Below are positions 1 to 7,386 of a stretch of 21,392 nucleotides of DNA, one piece after another. The first letter of the stretch is position 1; each line of letters starts with the position of its first letter. Under the pieces are notes generated by a model. The model did not search any database. It was not told the DNA's origin and worked only from the letters and a program-made list of their open reading frames with translations. Origin of the DNA: Porticoccaceae bacterium (GTDB lineage: Bacteria > Pseudomonadota > Gammaproteobacteria > Pseudomonadales > Porticoccaceae); assembly GCA_023229065.1 (NCBI GenBank), contig JALNZZ010000021.1:1-21392 (forward strand), written 5' to 3'. Position numbers and translations under genes: made by a program.

Positions 1-23
1 CAAAAAAGGAAAAATGAGCCCCA

Positions 24-57
24 GTATTCTGAAGGGGTATTCTGAAGTGCTTCTGAA
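24..57. repeat. Short direct repeats, TTCTGAA core
   Basis: GTATTCTGAAG occurs at 24-34 and again at 37-47, a period of 13 bases. A shorter third copy of the core, TTCTGAA, is at 51-57. The 9-mer TATTCTGAA recurs on the other side of the tRNA remnant at 246-254. Seen directly in the sequence. Direct repeats flanking an attachment core can be arm-type integrase sites, but this is a guess and they may be chance or host repeats. Confidence 0.6.
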
Positions 58-87
58 AGCACCTAAGCGGCGGATCGATGCCGCCGT
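47..87 (-). terminator. Tandem hairpins downstream of the tRNA 3' end
   Basis: Reading in the tRNA direction, a 6-bp stem (arms 68-73 and 81-86, loop of 7) is followed by a second perfect 6-bp stem (arms 47-52 and 57-62, loop of 4). Neither has a T-tract directly after it. Further on, a 4-bp CCCC/GGGG stem (19-22 with 34-37) is followed by T-rich sequence at 2-14. Together these could end transcription of the tRNA, but no single element is a textbook intrinsic terminator. Confidence 0.3.
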
Positions 88-103
88 AAGTGCTTGAAAG
101 TAA

Positions 104-154
104 TGGGGTGGCCGACGGGGATCGAACCCGCGACCACAGGAATCACAATCCTGC
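104..154 (-). tRNA. tRNA-His (GUG), 3' half only
   Basis: Read on the minus strand, the segment folds as the 3' half of a tRNA. It has a 5-bp anticodon stem (149-153 with 137-141), a 7-base loop TTGTGAT with anticodon GTG (142-148), a 5-base variable loop (132-136), a T-arm with loop TTCGATC (115-131), the 3' acceptor strand (108-114), discriminator C73 (107) and an encoded CCA (104-106). C73 with anticodon GUG is diagnostic for tRNA-His, which pairs C73 with an extra G-1. The D-arm and 5' acceptor strand are absent: the sequence to the right (from about 155) does not resemble a tRNA. This is therefore a remnant and not a working gene. Confidence 0.9.
104..154 (-). other. Candidate phage attachment site core (att)
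   Basis: Many tyrosine-recombinase phages integrate into the 3' half of a tRNA gene and leave a copy of that half at the far end of the prophage. A tRNA-His 3' half lying about 110 bases past the end of a phage late operon fits this exactly. The expected partner is an intact tRNA-His gene, usually with the integrase nearby, at the other prophage end outside the window. The exact crossover and core limits cannot be set from one end alone. Confidence 0.7.
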
Positions 155-262
155 CGTAATGCCTGTTAAATCAATCTCATGTATCAGGTTTTCAGAACAC
201 GAAGCACGCCATAAGGGCTTGATTGCTGGTTCTGGCGGGGCTTTATATTCTGAATGCGCGCC
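155..262. other. Short non-coding gap between late operon and att
   Basis: These 108 bases separate the tRNA remnant from the stop codon of the last late gene. I see no gene and no convincing intrinsic terminator for the minus-strand operon, although one would be expected here. One TATTCTGAA motif is at 246-254. Confidence 0.5.
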
Positions 263-1114
263 TTACGGCGCTACCCACCTCACAATAACGATGCCGGAGC
301 CTCCATCGCCGCCCTGCGACGCCGGCGAGGTGCCGCGGTTTGCAGGGCCGCCCCCGCCGCCACCGGTGTTGGGCTGGCCATCCTGCCCATCTCCGGCGAC
401 CGCCCCCACAATAGCCCCGCTCGCCCCGCCGCCACCCGCCCCGCCCGGGTTTGCGGCCCGGGAGCCGTTGGCACGGTTGCCACCACCACCGCCCCCACCG
501 ACGGCTGCCGGCGCGCCCTCTGCAACCGCTCCGCCGAAGCCCACGCTCGCCAGGGTGATCCCGGCGCCCCCTGGGGCGGAACCAACGGCCGCCGTGCCGT
601 TTCCGCCAGGGGCGGCCGCCCCACCACCACCACCGGTTGAGTAGGGGGCGACGTTTGTTGTGCCCTGCCCACCGTCATGTCCCTGCCCCGGCGTTCCGGC
701 GCCGCCAGGGTTTGTTGTGCTGCCGCCGCCGCCGGACCCGCCCGACCGGCCGGGCGATGAGCCACCACCTCCCCCAATCGCGACCAGCCCAGCAAACTCT
801 GAGTCATCCCCTGATGTTCCTGGGCCGCTCACTCCGTCGTCCCCTCCAGGGCCGCCTGCACCGACAACAACCGGCATAGTATCCAGGGGCGTGACCGGGA
901 TGTCGCGCATCAACACCACCCCGCCGGCGCCGCCGCCTCCATTCGGCTGAAATGCTGAGGCTGACCCCGCCGCACCGCCCCCGCCGCCGGCGACGAGCAG
1001 CGCATCAACCGAGGTCACGCCCGCCGGCACTTCGAATGTGCCGGACGCAAGAAACACCTCAAACTGATAGCTGACGCCTCCGCCGCCGCCCCCCGCCACG
1101 ATGCCCGGGATCAT
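263..1114 (-). CDS. Glycine-rich phage tail tip / receptor-binding protein
   Basis: This 283-residue protein is the last gene of the late operon. After a short beta-rich start (about residues 13-42, ending in DALLVAGGGGG), nearly all of it is runs of glycine with Asn, Ser, Pro and Ala. It closes with GGDGGSGIVIVRWVAP, the typical end of the glycine-rich domain found in phage tail tips and secreted adhesins. Polyglycine-rich tip proteins, as in T-even gp38, pack as polyglycine-II helices and expose variable loops to receptors, so receptor binding is the likely role. The start is the ATG at 1114, which overlaps the previous stop as ATGA. An antisense frame (plus 90-644) reads as proline-rich because it mirrors the glycine codons, and I left it out. 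The role is inferred from family and position. Confidence 0.75.
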   Translation of the reverse strand: MIPGIVAGGGGGGVSYQFEVFLASGTFEVPAGVTSVDALLVAGGGGGAAGSASAFQPNGGGGAGGVVLMRDIPVTPLDTMPVVVGAGGPGGDDGVSGPGTSGDDSEFAGLVAIGGGGGSSPGRSGGSGGGGSTTNPGGAGTPGQGHDGGQGTTNVAPYSTGGGGGAAAPGGNGTAAVGSAPGGAGITLASVGFGGAVAEGAPAAVGGGGGGGNRANGSRAANPGGAGGGGASGAIVGAVAGDGQDGQPNTGGGGGGPANRGTSPASQGGDGGSGIVIVRWVAP

Positions 1115-1809
1115 AGCGCCACCACCTGGCCCATCAGATCCCAGCTGTTTGTGGCGATTTTGACGAGTGTCGCGGTAGCTCCCTCGCCCGCCAGCACCAG
1201 GGTTCCGCCAGCCGGCGGATTGACGGTCACACCAGAGCCCTGAGCAATAGTCACGCCCCCCAGCCCGGCATCCCGGATGTGGATCTGAGTCCCGATAGCA
1301 AACGCCACCGCCGAGTTCGGCGGCACCTCCACCGTGGTGGCGCTGCTGCTGGTGCAGCGGAGGTATTTGCCGGCATCGTTGAGCGACAGCGTGCGCGATG
1401 TCGTCGACTCGGTGACGATGCCCAGCGCGTCGCCGCCTCCGCCCCCCGCGACCGACATCAGGCCGCTGGCAGTGCCATCAGCGTAGAGCAGCCGGGCCTC
1501 GCCCGCCGGGACCGAGATTGAGGTGCTGCCCCGGGCCACAGTGAGGGGCCAAGAGCCGCCGTTGTGGACCGCGAACAGCCGTTTTGCGGCCGGCACCGTG
1601 AGCGTGCGCGCCACGGTGTTGCCGCTGCAGCGTATCAGCACATCGCCGGCGAACTGCGCCGCAGTCAGGGTCACATTGCCGCTGGACAGGTCCGCCGCCC
1701 GGAAATCGTTGCCGGCGGCCTCCAGCGCCCGGAAAGCCTCGTTGGCGGTGGCGAACTGGTCGATCTGGCCGTCCGCCAGCTCAGGGATGCCGAGTATCGG
1801 AGTGGTCAT
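1111..1809 (-). CDS. Tail fibre-like protein
   Basis: This 232-residue protein has an N-terminus (ILGIPELADGQIDQFATANE, then AFRALE) that resembles the conserved start of DUF2793-type phage proteins, with a hydrophobic patch followed by a Gln/Asn/Glu motif. The C-terminal third (about residues 135-230) begins SLNDAGKYLRC and contains VPPNSAVAFAIGTQIHI, IAQGSGVTVN and LVKIATNSWDLMG. This is a beta-rich module I recognise from many phage tail fibre and appendage proteins. A five-glycine linker (about residues 122-126) separates the halves. The ATG start overlaps the tail hub stop as ATGA (1806-1809), and its own stop overlaps the next start in the same way. It probably joins the hub to the glycine-rich tip protein, or forms a side fibre. 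I cannot assign a receptor. Confidence 0.7.
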   Translation of the reverse strand: MTTPILGIPELADGQIDQFATANEAFRALEAAGNDFRAADLSSGNVTLTAAQFAGDVLIRCSGNTVARTLTVPAAKRLFAVHNGGSWPLTVARGSTSISVPAGEARLLYADGTASGLMSVAGGGGGDALGIVTESTTSRTLSLNDAGKYLRCTSSSATTVEVPPNSAVAFAIGTQIHIRDAGLGGVTIAQGSGVTVNPPAGGTLVLAGEGATATLVKIATNSWDLMGQVVAL

Positions 1810-4800
1810 GCGGTGATCTCATGCGGATAGCCGCGCCCCACCGATTGGCTCAACTGGTAGGCGCGGGCGGTGATGGATGACTGTGGAGAGCCGAAGTCCT
1901 CGATCTGCTGGGCCTCGGTGTATATCGCCGTTTCTGTGGTGGCGGTGAGGATGCGCTTGACGGTGGCGCCGTCTAGGATTTCGATCTCATAGCGCTTGTC
2001 GGCCTCGCCCACCGGCAGCGCCACGCCGGTTTTCCAGAGGCTGCCCTGCAGTCGGGTGCGCGCATCCCAGGCCAGCACCCAGTCGGCGCCGCTCTGCTGC
2101 GCTGTGCCGTGCACGGGCGACAGCGGCAGCAGGTTCACGCCGCGATACGCGAAATCGATGCTTTCAGCATCGTCGATGGTCTGCCCGGCCGATGCGCCTC
2201 GCCACTGCCGCACGACACCGAGGGTTGGTAGGTCGGCGCCAACGAACATCACATCGGGGTCATCGAGAAAAACGAACGCGTCACCGAACTGGTGCAGTCC
2301 GGTCGCCCACTCACTCCCGCGCAGCCCCCTGAGCAGTGTGGTCAGGATGTAACTGCCGTCACTCTGCAGCGCGGCATCTGCAAACCGCATCAGCTCCCAT
2401 CGCCCATCAGCGCCGTAGGCAGCCCAGTGGATGCCGGTCATCATCTGCGCCTCGGTGATCCCCTCCAGCTCCCCGGTGAGCAGATCCACGCGCAGCTGGC
2501 TGATGCGGTCGATCACGCGCCCATCGTGGGCGGGCAGCGGGTCGCGGCCGTAACCCATCGTCACCGGCGCGGACCACGCCTGCACGTCCGTCCAGGTCTG
2601 CTCGTTGTCAGTGGAGCGGAACAGCACGCCGCCAGGCCAGCTGCCGGTATCGCTGGCCATGGCAGCACCGAAACCCGGCTCATCGTCGTCGTTGCGGATC
2701 AGCGGGATGTCGAGCAGCACGGTTTCTGTATCGCCAGGGAGCGCGATGTTGCCATCTGGGACCGGGCCCACGCCCCCCACCGCCACGCTGGTGTAGTTCG
2801 CTGCAGCGTTTGGCCGGGCGCTGCATTCAAGGCGGCCGTCCGGCAGGTAGTTGATCTCCATCAGTCGCAGTTCGAACTGCCCGTAGGGCGCATCGATGGT
2901 GATCACGTCGGCCGGTTCCAGGCCGAGATAGAGCGGTGGCAGGCGGAATGAAACAGACTCGCGCTCCAGCCAAGCTACGTTGAACAGCACATCCGCCACG
3001 CCCGCCGCCTCGTCCGGCGTCAGCACCAGCGGCAGCTCGATCTCTCGCACATCGACAGCCTGTGTGCTTTGGCGCTCGCTGCTACGCTGCTCGTTTATGT
3101 CGTGCTCGCGCTCACTGTCGAGGTGCCGCAGCATGACCTGACGCGGCAGCTGTGAGTCCATCTCCCGCGATACATCCAGCTGCACACCGGGAGCCTCATC
3201 GTAGGCGCGAGCATCCAGCAGCTCAACCGGGATGGTGGCGACCGATGATTTACCGCGCCTCACTGCCTTGAGTTGATAGCCAGACATGATCACATCGAAC
3301 GGCCACGCTGCCTGCAGCGGCGCGAGACATGCGCGGACCTGCTGCACGCCCGCAATGCGATACCCGCGCACCAAGTCGGCAGACAAATCTGACACATTCA
3401 CATCGCCAGGCGTGATCAGCTGAGTGCGACCCAGTTCGCTGCCCACGACATCGGATAGATAGACCCCATCGATATTCATGGAGCCGAGCTGGAAATAGTA
3501 GACCCTAATCAGGTCAGGACTCGCATACTGATCGCTGTAAACAAAAACGCCATCGCGGAATGTGAATGCCCGTGTTCCAGCGTTGGTGTTGGGCGCGACT
3601 CCCGGCAGATCAACCGTGTATGTGTTTATTTGAACTTCATCATCAATGGAAATTTGCCGAATGACAATGTTGTCGGCGTTTATGCCAGTGACGACAAATA
3701 GGTTGCCGGCAACGATCGTCATTTTTGACGCAATGCCAACCCCCGCCGGGAAGTCGGTTATCTCGAACTCACGCTGGAAATCCAGATCGGCATCGTAGAC
3801 CCTGATGCGCAACACGGTGCTCGACATCTTGTCGAGCAGGAGAACCATCCCCTCCCCCACCGCCACGCCGGACGATGTGCCGACCGGGTTAACCGGTATC
3901 TCCCCTTCATTAACCCATAGCAGTAGGTCGATATTTATCTTTCGAAGTACGGGATTGCTGCCGCCCTCCCGGCTGCTAAGGTGCACATACGTACCGGTGT
4001 CGCGCTTGTCCCATACATAATCAGCCGCCAGTTGCGTGCCGATAGACATATTTCCAGAGCCGTTGGATATCCATCTCGTGCCGAGGGGCGCGCTGTCATG
4101 TGACAACCAATACTCCGACTTGTCAGACTCACCACCAAGCACATAAACCGTTCTGCCGCTCGGGAAAGAACCAGGGAACTTAACCTGATGCTCTCGCGCC
4201 CTCCCGGAAACCGACAGCTCGGTCAGCGCCCCGGCAGTGCCGTCGTAGATGCGGCGCGAGATCGCCCAGAATTTATGATCACGATCGAAGGCGCTTATAA
4301 CGCCAGTTGTCGTGTTGTGTCCAAATGGATACACGGGGACTTCGATAGTCTTTATCAGCTGAATTTCGCTGTGCGCCGCGGTGACAAGCTCAACCTTGAC
4401 CTGCGCACCCATCAGCGAGTTGCCCCACTTCTCCAGCGGCAGGTCGTAAAACATGATGTAAGCGGTGCCGCGGAAGGCGGGGGCGTTTCCGACGCCAAGA
4501 TCCGCCTCGATGCGAGGCTCTGGCAGCTGATCATCCGTGCCGGGGTAAATGCCAAAATTGTAGTGGTATATCCCGAGGTTCTCATAAAGTCTTCTGAATA
4601 CATTCCCCCATAGCGGCATCGAAAACGAGGCGGGCCACGCTCGGTTGCTGGCGAGTATCGTCTCGAGGTCATCGCTGCCGCCGTTATAGAGCAGCTCCGA
4701 CCCGACCCAGATGCGGCGGACGGCTTTGATTCCATTGGGCGGGCAGTCAGTCAGACCAACAGCGAAAGTGCCGTAGTAGTGGTAGGTTTTTACGGTTGAT

Positions 4801-5120
4801 CCACCGCCGCCGTTTTTCCCACCCTGTTTTTTCTTTCTGACAACTTCCTTGATCTTGTTGTTTTCGAGCCAGATCACGTTGCCATGCAGCGCCACCGTGC
4901 CATAAACACGAGCCAGCGGCGCGCCGAATGTTGATCCCTGAACCGTGAGATCATTGAGGCGCGGACCGTGGATCGTTGGGCCTTTCGGCGGGTCGATCAT
5001 GCCGCCGATGCCGGCCCCAAGCGAGGCGCCGTAAATGGCCCCCATCGGGCCGCCAGTAATAAATCCGATCACGGCCCCGATAATGGAGCCGACCCACTGA
5101 CCTGCCGACTTATCGCTCAT
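1806..5120 (-). CDS. Tail tip hub / host-specificity protein (gpJ / GTA gp15-like)
   Basis: This 1104-residue protein fills the place of lambda gpJ but looks more like the gene-transfer-agent hub protein. Residues 10-45 are Gly/Ala-rich and hydrophobic (VIGFITGGPMGAIYGASLG), typical of the N-terminus that sits in the tail tip. Residues 50-250 form the conserved N-terminal part. Residues about 258-552 form an insertion of repeated beta-strand units with lower GC. Residues 553-770 match the conserved phage-tail_3 region (VSDLSADLVRGYRIAG, then SRQLP- and ELPLVLTPDEAAGVAD-type segments). The last 110 residues form a fibronectin-like end (RYEIEILDG, then QLSQSVGRGYPHEITA). I chose ATG 5120 over an upstream start at 5168 because it forms an ATGA overlap with the NlpC gene and because family members begin just before the hydrophobic stretch. 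It probably forms the central tip and contacts the host surface. Confidence 0.85.
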   Translation of the reverse strand: MSDKSAGQWVGSIIGAVIGFITGGPMGAIYGASLGAGIGGMIDPPKGPTIHGPRLNDLTVQGSTFGAPLARVYGTVALHGNVIWLENNKIKEVVRKKKQGGKNGGGGSTVKTYHYYGTFAVGLTDCPPNGIKAVRRIWVGSELLYNGGSDDLETILASNRAWPASFSMPLWGNVFRRLYENLGIYHYNFGIYPGTDDQLPEPRIEADLGVGNAPAFRGTAYIMFYDLPLEKWGNSLMGAQVKVELVTAAHSEIQLIKTIEVPVYPFGHNTTTGVISAFDRDHKFWAISRRIYDGTAGALTELSVSGRAREHQVKFPGSFPSGRTVYVLGGESDKSEYWLSHDSAPLGTRWISNGSGNMSIGTQLAADYVWDKRDTGTYVHLSSREGGSNPVLRKINIDLLLWVNEGEIPVNPVGTSSGVAVGEGMVLLLDKMSSTVLRIRVYDADLDFQREFEITDFPAGVGIASKMTIVAGNLFVVTGINADNIVIRQISIDDEVQINTYTVDLPGVAPNTNAGTRAFTFRDGVFVYSDQYASPDLIRVYYFQLGSMNIDGVYLSDVVGSELGRTQLITPGDVNVSDLSADLVRGYRIAGVQQVRACLAPLQAAWPFDVIMSGYQLKAVRRGKSSVATIPVELLDARAYDEAPGVQLDVSREMDSQLPRQVMLRHLDSEREHDINEQRSSERQSTQAVDVREIELPLVLTPDEAAGVADVLFNVAWLERESVSFRLPPLYLGLEPADVITIDAPYGQFELRLMEINYLPDGRLECSARPNAAANYTSVAVGGVGPVPDGNIALPGDTETVLLDIPLIRNDDDEPGFGAAMASDTGSWPGGVLFRSTDNEQTWTDVQAWSAPVTMGYGRDPLPAHDGRVIDRISQLRVDLLTGELEGITEAQMMTGIHWAAYGADGRWELMRFADAALQSDGSYILTTLLRGLRGSEWATGLHQFGDAFVFLDDPDVMFVGADLPTLGVVRQWRGASAGQTIDDAESIDFAYRGVNLLPLSPVHGTAQQSGADWVLAWDARTRLQGSLWKTGVALPVGEADKRYEIEILDGATVKRILTATTETAIYTEAQQIEDFGSPQSSITARAYQLSQSVGRGYPHEITA

Positions 5121-5536
5121 GCAGCGGGCTCCACAATCCGGTAAACGCCCATGATGCGCCCTCTCCACTCGGGAGATAGGGAGTGCTCAACCACTCCGCC
5201 AGCCGTGCTGTACGCGTGCACGATGGTTGCGCCGGTATAAATCGCGACGTGCTGGGGCTCGCGAGTTATGCGCATCAAGAGCACATCGCCTGTGACCATT
5301 TCCCGCTTATCGATGGGCAACAGCGAGGGCTGCGAATCGAGAATGGACTTGATCAATCCGCGGTAGGGAAATCGGGGGTATCCGCGCTCATCGATGATCG
5401 GAAGCCCGAGCGATTTCAGCACATGAACAAGAACGCCTGCGCAGTCCATGCCCACGCCAACCACACGCCCCTGATGGTGAAATGGCGTCCCCATTGTCTC
5501 CCGGGCAGCCGAGATAATCCGTTGCGGATCGATCAT
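5117..5536 (-). CDS. NlpC/P60-family tail tip peptidase
   Basis: This 139-residue protein belongs to the NlpC/P60 cysteine peptidase fold. The catalytic Cys is in GMDCAGVL (C32), the general-base His in QHVAIYTG (H96), and a polar third residue is in IVHAYST (H107). In lambda this activity is the N-terminal domain of gpK, and in gene transfer agents it is a separate gene directly before the hub, as here. It is expected to cut peptide cross-links in peptidoglycan at the tail tip so that DNA can cross the cell wall. ATGA overlaps on both sides (5533-5536 and 5117-5120) show tight translational coupling. It has no signal peptide, as expected for a virion component. Confidence 0.88.
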   Translation of the reverse strand: MIDPQRIISAARETMGTPFHHQGRVVGVGMDCAGVLVHVLKSLGLPIIDERGYPRFPYRGLIKSILDSQPSLLPIDKREMVTGDVLLMRITREPQHVAIYTGATIVHAYSTAGGVVEHSLSPEWRGRIMGVYRIVEPAA

Positions 5537-6441
5537 GCACCCCCCGTCCCGAACTTGGTGTAAACGCTCTGCGTAGGCACCCGGTCAAAACCGCCGTGAT
5601 TGATGGCGTTGCTGAACTTGGCGATGCAGTCTTCCACACGCCGTTTCCGGCAACCCGGGACCATCTCGTACTCGTCGCCTACCTGCACCGGGTAGTGGAA
5701 TGCCTGATAGGTCTCAATCGTGCCGTTGGCTGCGTAGGTTTTGACCTCCTCGCTCAGCAGGCCGGCATTGGCGCCGGTCGTGAACCGGATAGAGCCAGCA
5801 CCGAACCAGTCGTCGGCCTCGACGCGCTGATCGTCGCGGAACAGGTTGCGGCTGGTGACGTGGGTGATGGTGCCGGTCACCTTGTGAGCGGCCAGGGAGG
5901 GGCCGTCAGGATTGCTGCGCGGGCCGGTGCAGCGGCTGCGCTGCCACGGGATCACGTCGCCGTCGAGCGTCTCATCGAACAGCGTCCAGCGGCAGAGCGG
6001 GCCGTAGGTAAACCCGGTGTTCTGGTTCGCCGCGTCGATCAGCGACATCAGCTCAAAAACGTATTTGTCGTCGCGGAGCTGCGCCTTGCCCATCAGAAAC
6101 AGGCCCAACGGCTCTTCGTCCTCGATGGGGGTGGCCGAGGTGGTGGCGAACAGATATGCCCGGGCGTTATCCCACACCCGGCTGGCCACTTCGTCGAGCG
6201 AAAGGTAACCCACGGCGTCGAGGATGACGCCGCGCAGATCCACAACCGAAGGTGTGGCGCCAGCCGTAGTGCTGACGCCGCTGAACTCATACCCGGAGCC
6301 AGCGTTGTAGTTCGCCTGCCCTCCTCCGCTGGTCATGGGCAGATCATGCGGATACTGGACAAAGCGGGCTATCTGGCCGCCCACAGCCTCAATGCGCACG
6401 GCGTAGATGCGGGTACGGTAGTCGGCGACAACGGATTTCAT
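5533..6441 (-). CDS. Tail tip protein, DUF2163 / phage BR0599 family
   Basis: This 302-residue protein combines an N-terminal DUF2163-type region (RIYAVRIEAVGG, later LRGVILDAVGYLS) with the C-terminal BR0599-type motif (GDEYEMVPGCRKRRVEDCIA, then KFSNAINHGGF). It has exactly four cysteines, C150, C171, C264 and C272. Relatives in lambda (gpL) and in gene transfer agents use four cysteines to hold an iron-sulfur cluster, so the same is plausible here but not shown. The protein should form part of the tip ring between the tube and the hub. The gene does not overlap its upstream neighbour: a 54-base gap holds a terminator-like hairpin. The ribosome binding site is weak (GGAA close to the ATG). 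Downstream it overlaps the NlpC gene as ATGA. Confidence 0.85.
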   Translation of the reverse strand: MKSVVADYRTRIYAVRIEAVGGQIARFVQYPHDLPMTSGGGQANYNAGSGYEFSGVSTTAGATPSVVDLRGVILDAVGYLSLDEVASRVWDNARAYLFATTSATPIEDEEPLGLFLMGKAQLRDDKYVFELMSLIDAANQNTGFTYGPLCRWTLFDETLDGDVIPWQRSRCTGPRSNPDGPSLAAHKVTGTITHVTSRNLFRDDQRVEADDWFGAGSIRFTTGANAGLLSEEVKTYAANGTIETYQAFHYPVQVGDEYEMVPGCRKRRVEDCIAKFSNAINHGGFDRVPTQSVYTKFGTGGA

Positions 6442-6453
6442 GAAATTCCACGC

Positions 6454-6477
6454 AAAAAAAGCCCGCGCGTGGCGGGC
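6454..6477 (-). terminator. Intrinsic terminator inside the tail operon
   Basis: On the minus strand a 6-bp GC stem, GCCCGC/GCGGGC (arms 6472-6477 and 6461-6466, loop of 5), is followed directly by seven T residues (6454-6460). This is a textbook intrinsic terminator shape. It lies in the 54-base gap between the DUF2460 and DUF2163 genes, upstream of four or five genes needed for the tail tip. Late transcription must therefore read through it, by antitermination or by partial leakage. Confidence 0.75.
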
Positions 6478-6495
6478 CTCGAGGATTGGTGGTGG

Positions 6496-7386
6496 TTACT
6501 GAGGGTCGGGGTTGAGCACTTCGACCAGCGTCAAGCTCGCCGAAATCTCCTCCCAGTTGGTCCAGTCCAGGTCTGGCAGGGTGCCATCCAGCGTCATCGG
6601 CAGATCGAAATAGCAGCCGGCGGTGATGGCCTCGCCAACCTGCGGGCGGGTGTTGACCTCGCCGCCGCTGTCGTAGGCGGTGAACCCGGTCGAGTCGATG
6701 CCCACCGTGATGGTGGTGCTCGTGGTGGAGAGCACAGCGGCACGGCGGCCGTTGATCTCGGTCATGCCCGCTACATTGCGAATCACCACCGAATCACCCG
6801 TCACGATTCCATGGGCAGCGCCCACCGTAATGACCGCTTGGGCGGCTTGGGTTATGCCCGTAATGCTGCGCTGCTTGTTGGCGCTCAGCGTGATGATGCC
6901 CCGGGTGTAGTCAGCGGTGAAGGCGCTGATCGGGTAGGTGATGCCGTTGGCGGCGCGGATGCCGACCACGATGGAACCCGCCCGCGGCTTGCGGATGCGG
7001 CGGCGGAATGTGGATGTCCCAGGCGAGCCGTACCAGCGAACGATCTGATAGGTGCCGGCGCCATCGTCAATGGCGATGCAGTCCTGGTCGGCGGCCGTCG
7101 GAGTGTCCCGATAGTTGTTGGTCGAGTACTCCAGCGCGCTGCGCACCCGGAATGCTGCCGCGCCACCGCCGGCCCGATGCAGCAGATCCCATATCTCCTG
7201 GATCACGAAGGGCGCCTGGCGGGCGCTGAACGACAGATCGCAACGGAAAACCGGATAGGGGTGGCGGGTGCTCACGTACATGTTGCCACTCGCATCCGTC
7301 GTGACATCGTTAGCGAATCGCACCCCGGCACCGAAACCGCCACGGCGGTCCACCTCGACCGGGAAAAGCTCGTCGATAAATCGCAT
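6496..7386 (-). CDS. Tail protein, DUF2460 family, with FCCH-like insert
   Basis: This 296-residue protein follows the tape measure gene with a TGATG overlap at 7386. The N-terminal half (FIDELFPVEVDRRGGFGAGV, later FRCDLSFSARQAP and AFRVRSALEYST) and the end (GCYFDLPMTLDG, then SLTLVEVLNPDPQ) fit the DUF2460 (TIGR02217) family, whose gene-transfer-agent member is the distal tail protein. Between them, residues about 172-245 form a separate small beta module (SITGITQAAQAVITVGAAHG, GDSVVIRNVAGMTEINGRRA, TAYDSGGEV). This is the sort often annotated in phage proteins as an E1-FCCH-like domain. The likely role is the distal tail ring joining the tube to the tip. The function of the insert is unknown; a surface adhesion role is one possibility. 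Confidence 0.82.
   Translation of the reverse strand: MRFIDELFPVEVDRRGGFGAGVRFANDVTTDASGNMYVSTRHPYPVFRCDLSFSARQAPFVIQEIWDLLHRAGGGAAAFRVRSALEYSTNNYRDTPTAADQDCIAIDDGAGTYQIVRWYGSPGTSTFRRRIRKPRAGSIVVGIRAANGITYPISAFTADYTRGIITLSANKQRSITGITQAAQAVITVGAAHGIVTGDSVVIRNVAGMTEINGRRAAVLSTTSTTITVGIDSTGFTAYDSGGEVNTRPQVGEAITAGCYFDLPMTLDGTLPDLDWTNWEEISASLTLVEVLNPDPQ

Larger units (their letters stand above)
1..103. other. Non-coding flank beside the tRNA remnant
   Basis: I see no gene in these 103 bases. They lie beyond the 3' end of the tRNA-His remnant. If the window is an integrated prophage, they are host chromosome downstream of the tRNA. If it comes from a circular or excised phage, they would be the other arm of attP. 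They hold short direct repeats and small hairpins, listed separately. The sequence alone does not decide between host and phage origin. Confidence 0.5.

Noticed and set aside
155..262. Terminator for the late operon after the last gene
   Set aside because: I searched the minus strand for a GC stem with a T-tract and found only weak pairings, so no terminator is called.
90..644. Plus-strand open frame with VADGDRTRDHRNHNP followed by a proline-rich tail
   Set aside because: The first part is the antisense of the tRNA-His remnant, a well-known source of spurious proteins, and the proline-rich part mirrors glycine codons of the tip protein on the other strand.
263..1114. CRISPR-like or diversity-generating repeats in the glycine-rich gene
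   Set aside because: The repeats are irregular, in-frame glycine codons without uniform spacers. No reverse transcriptase or template/variable repeat pair is visible in the window.
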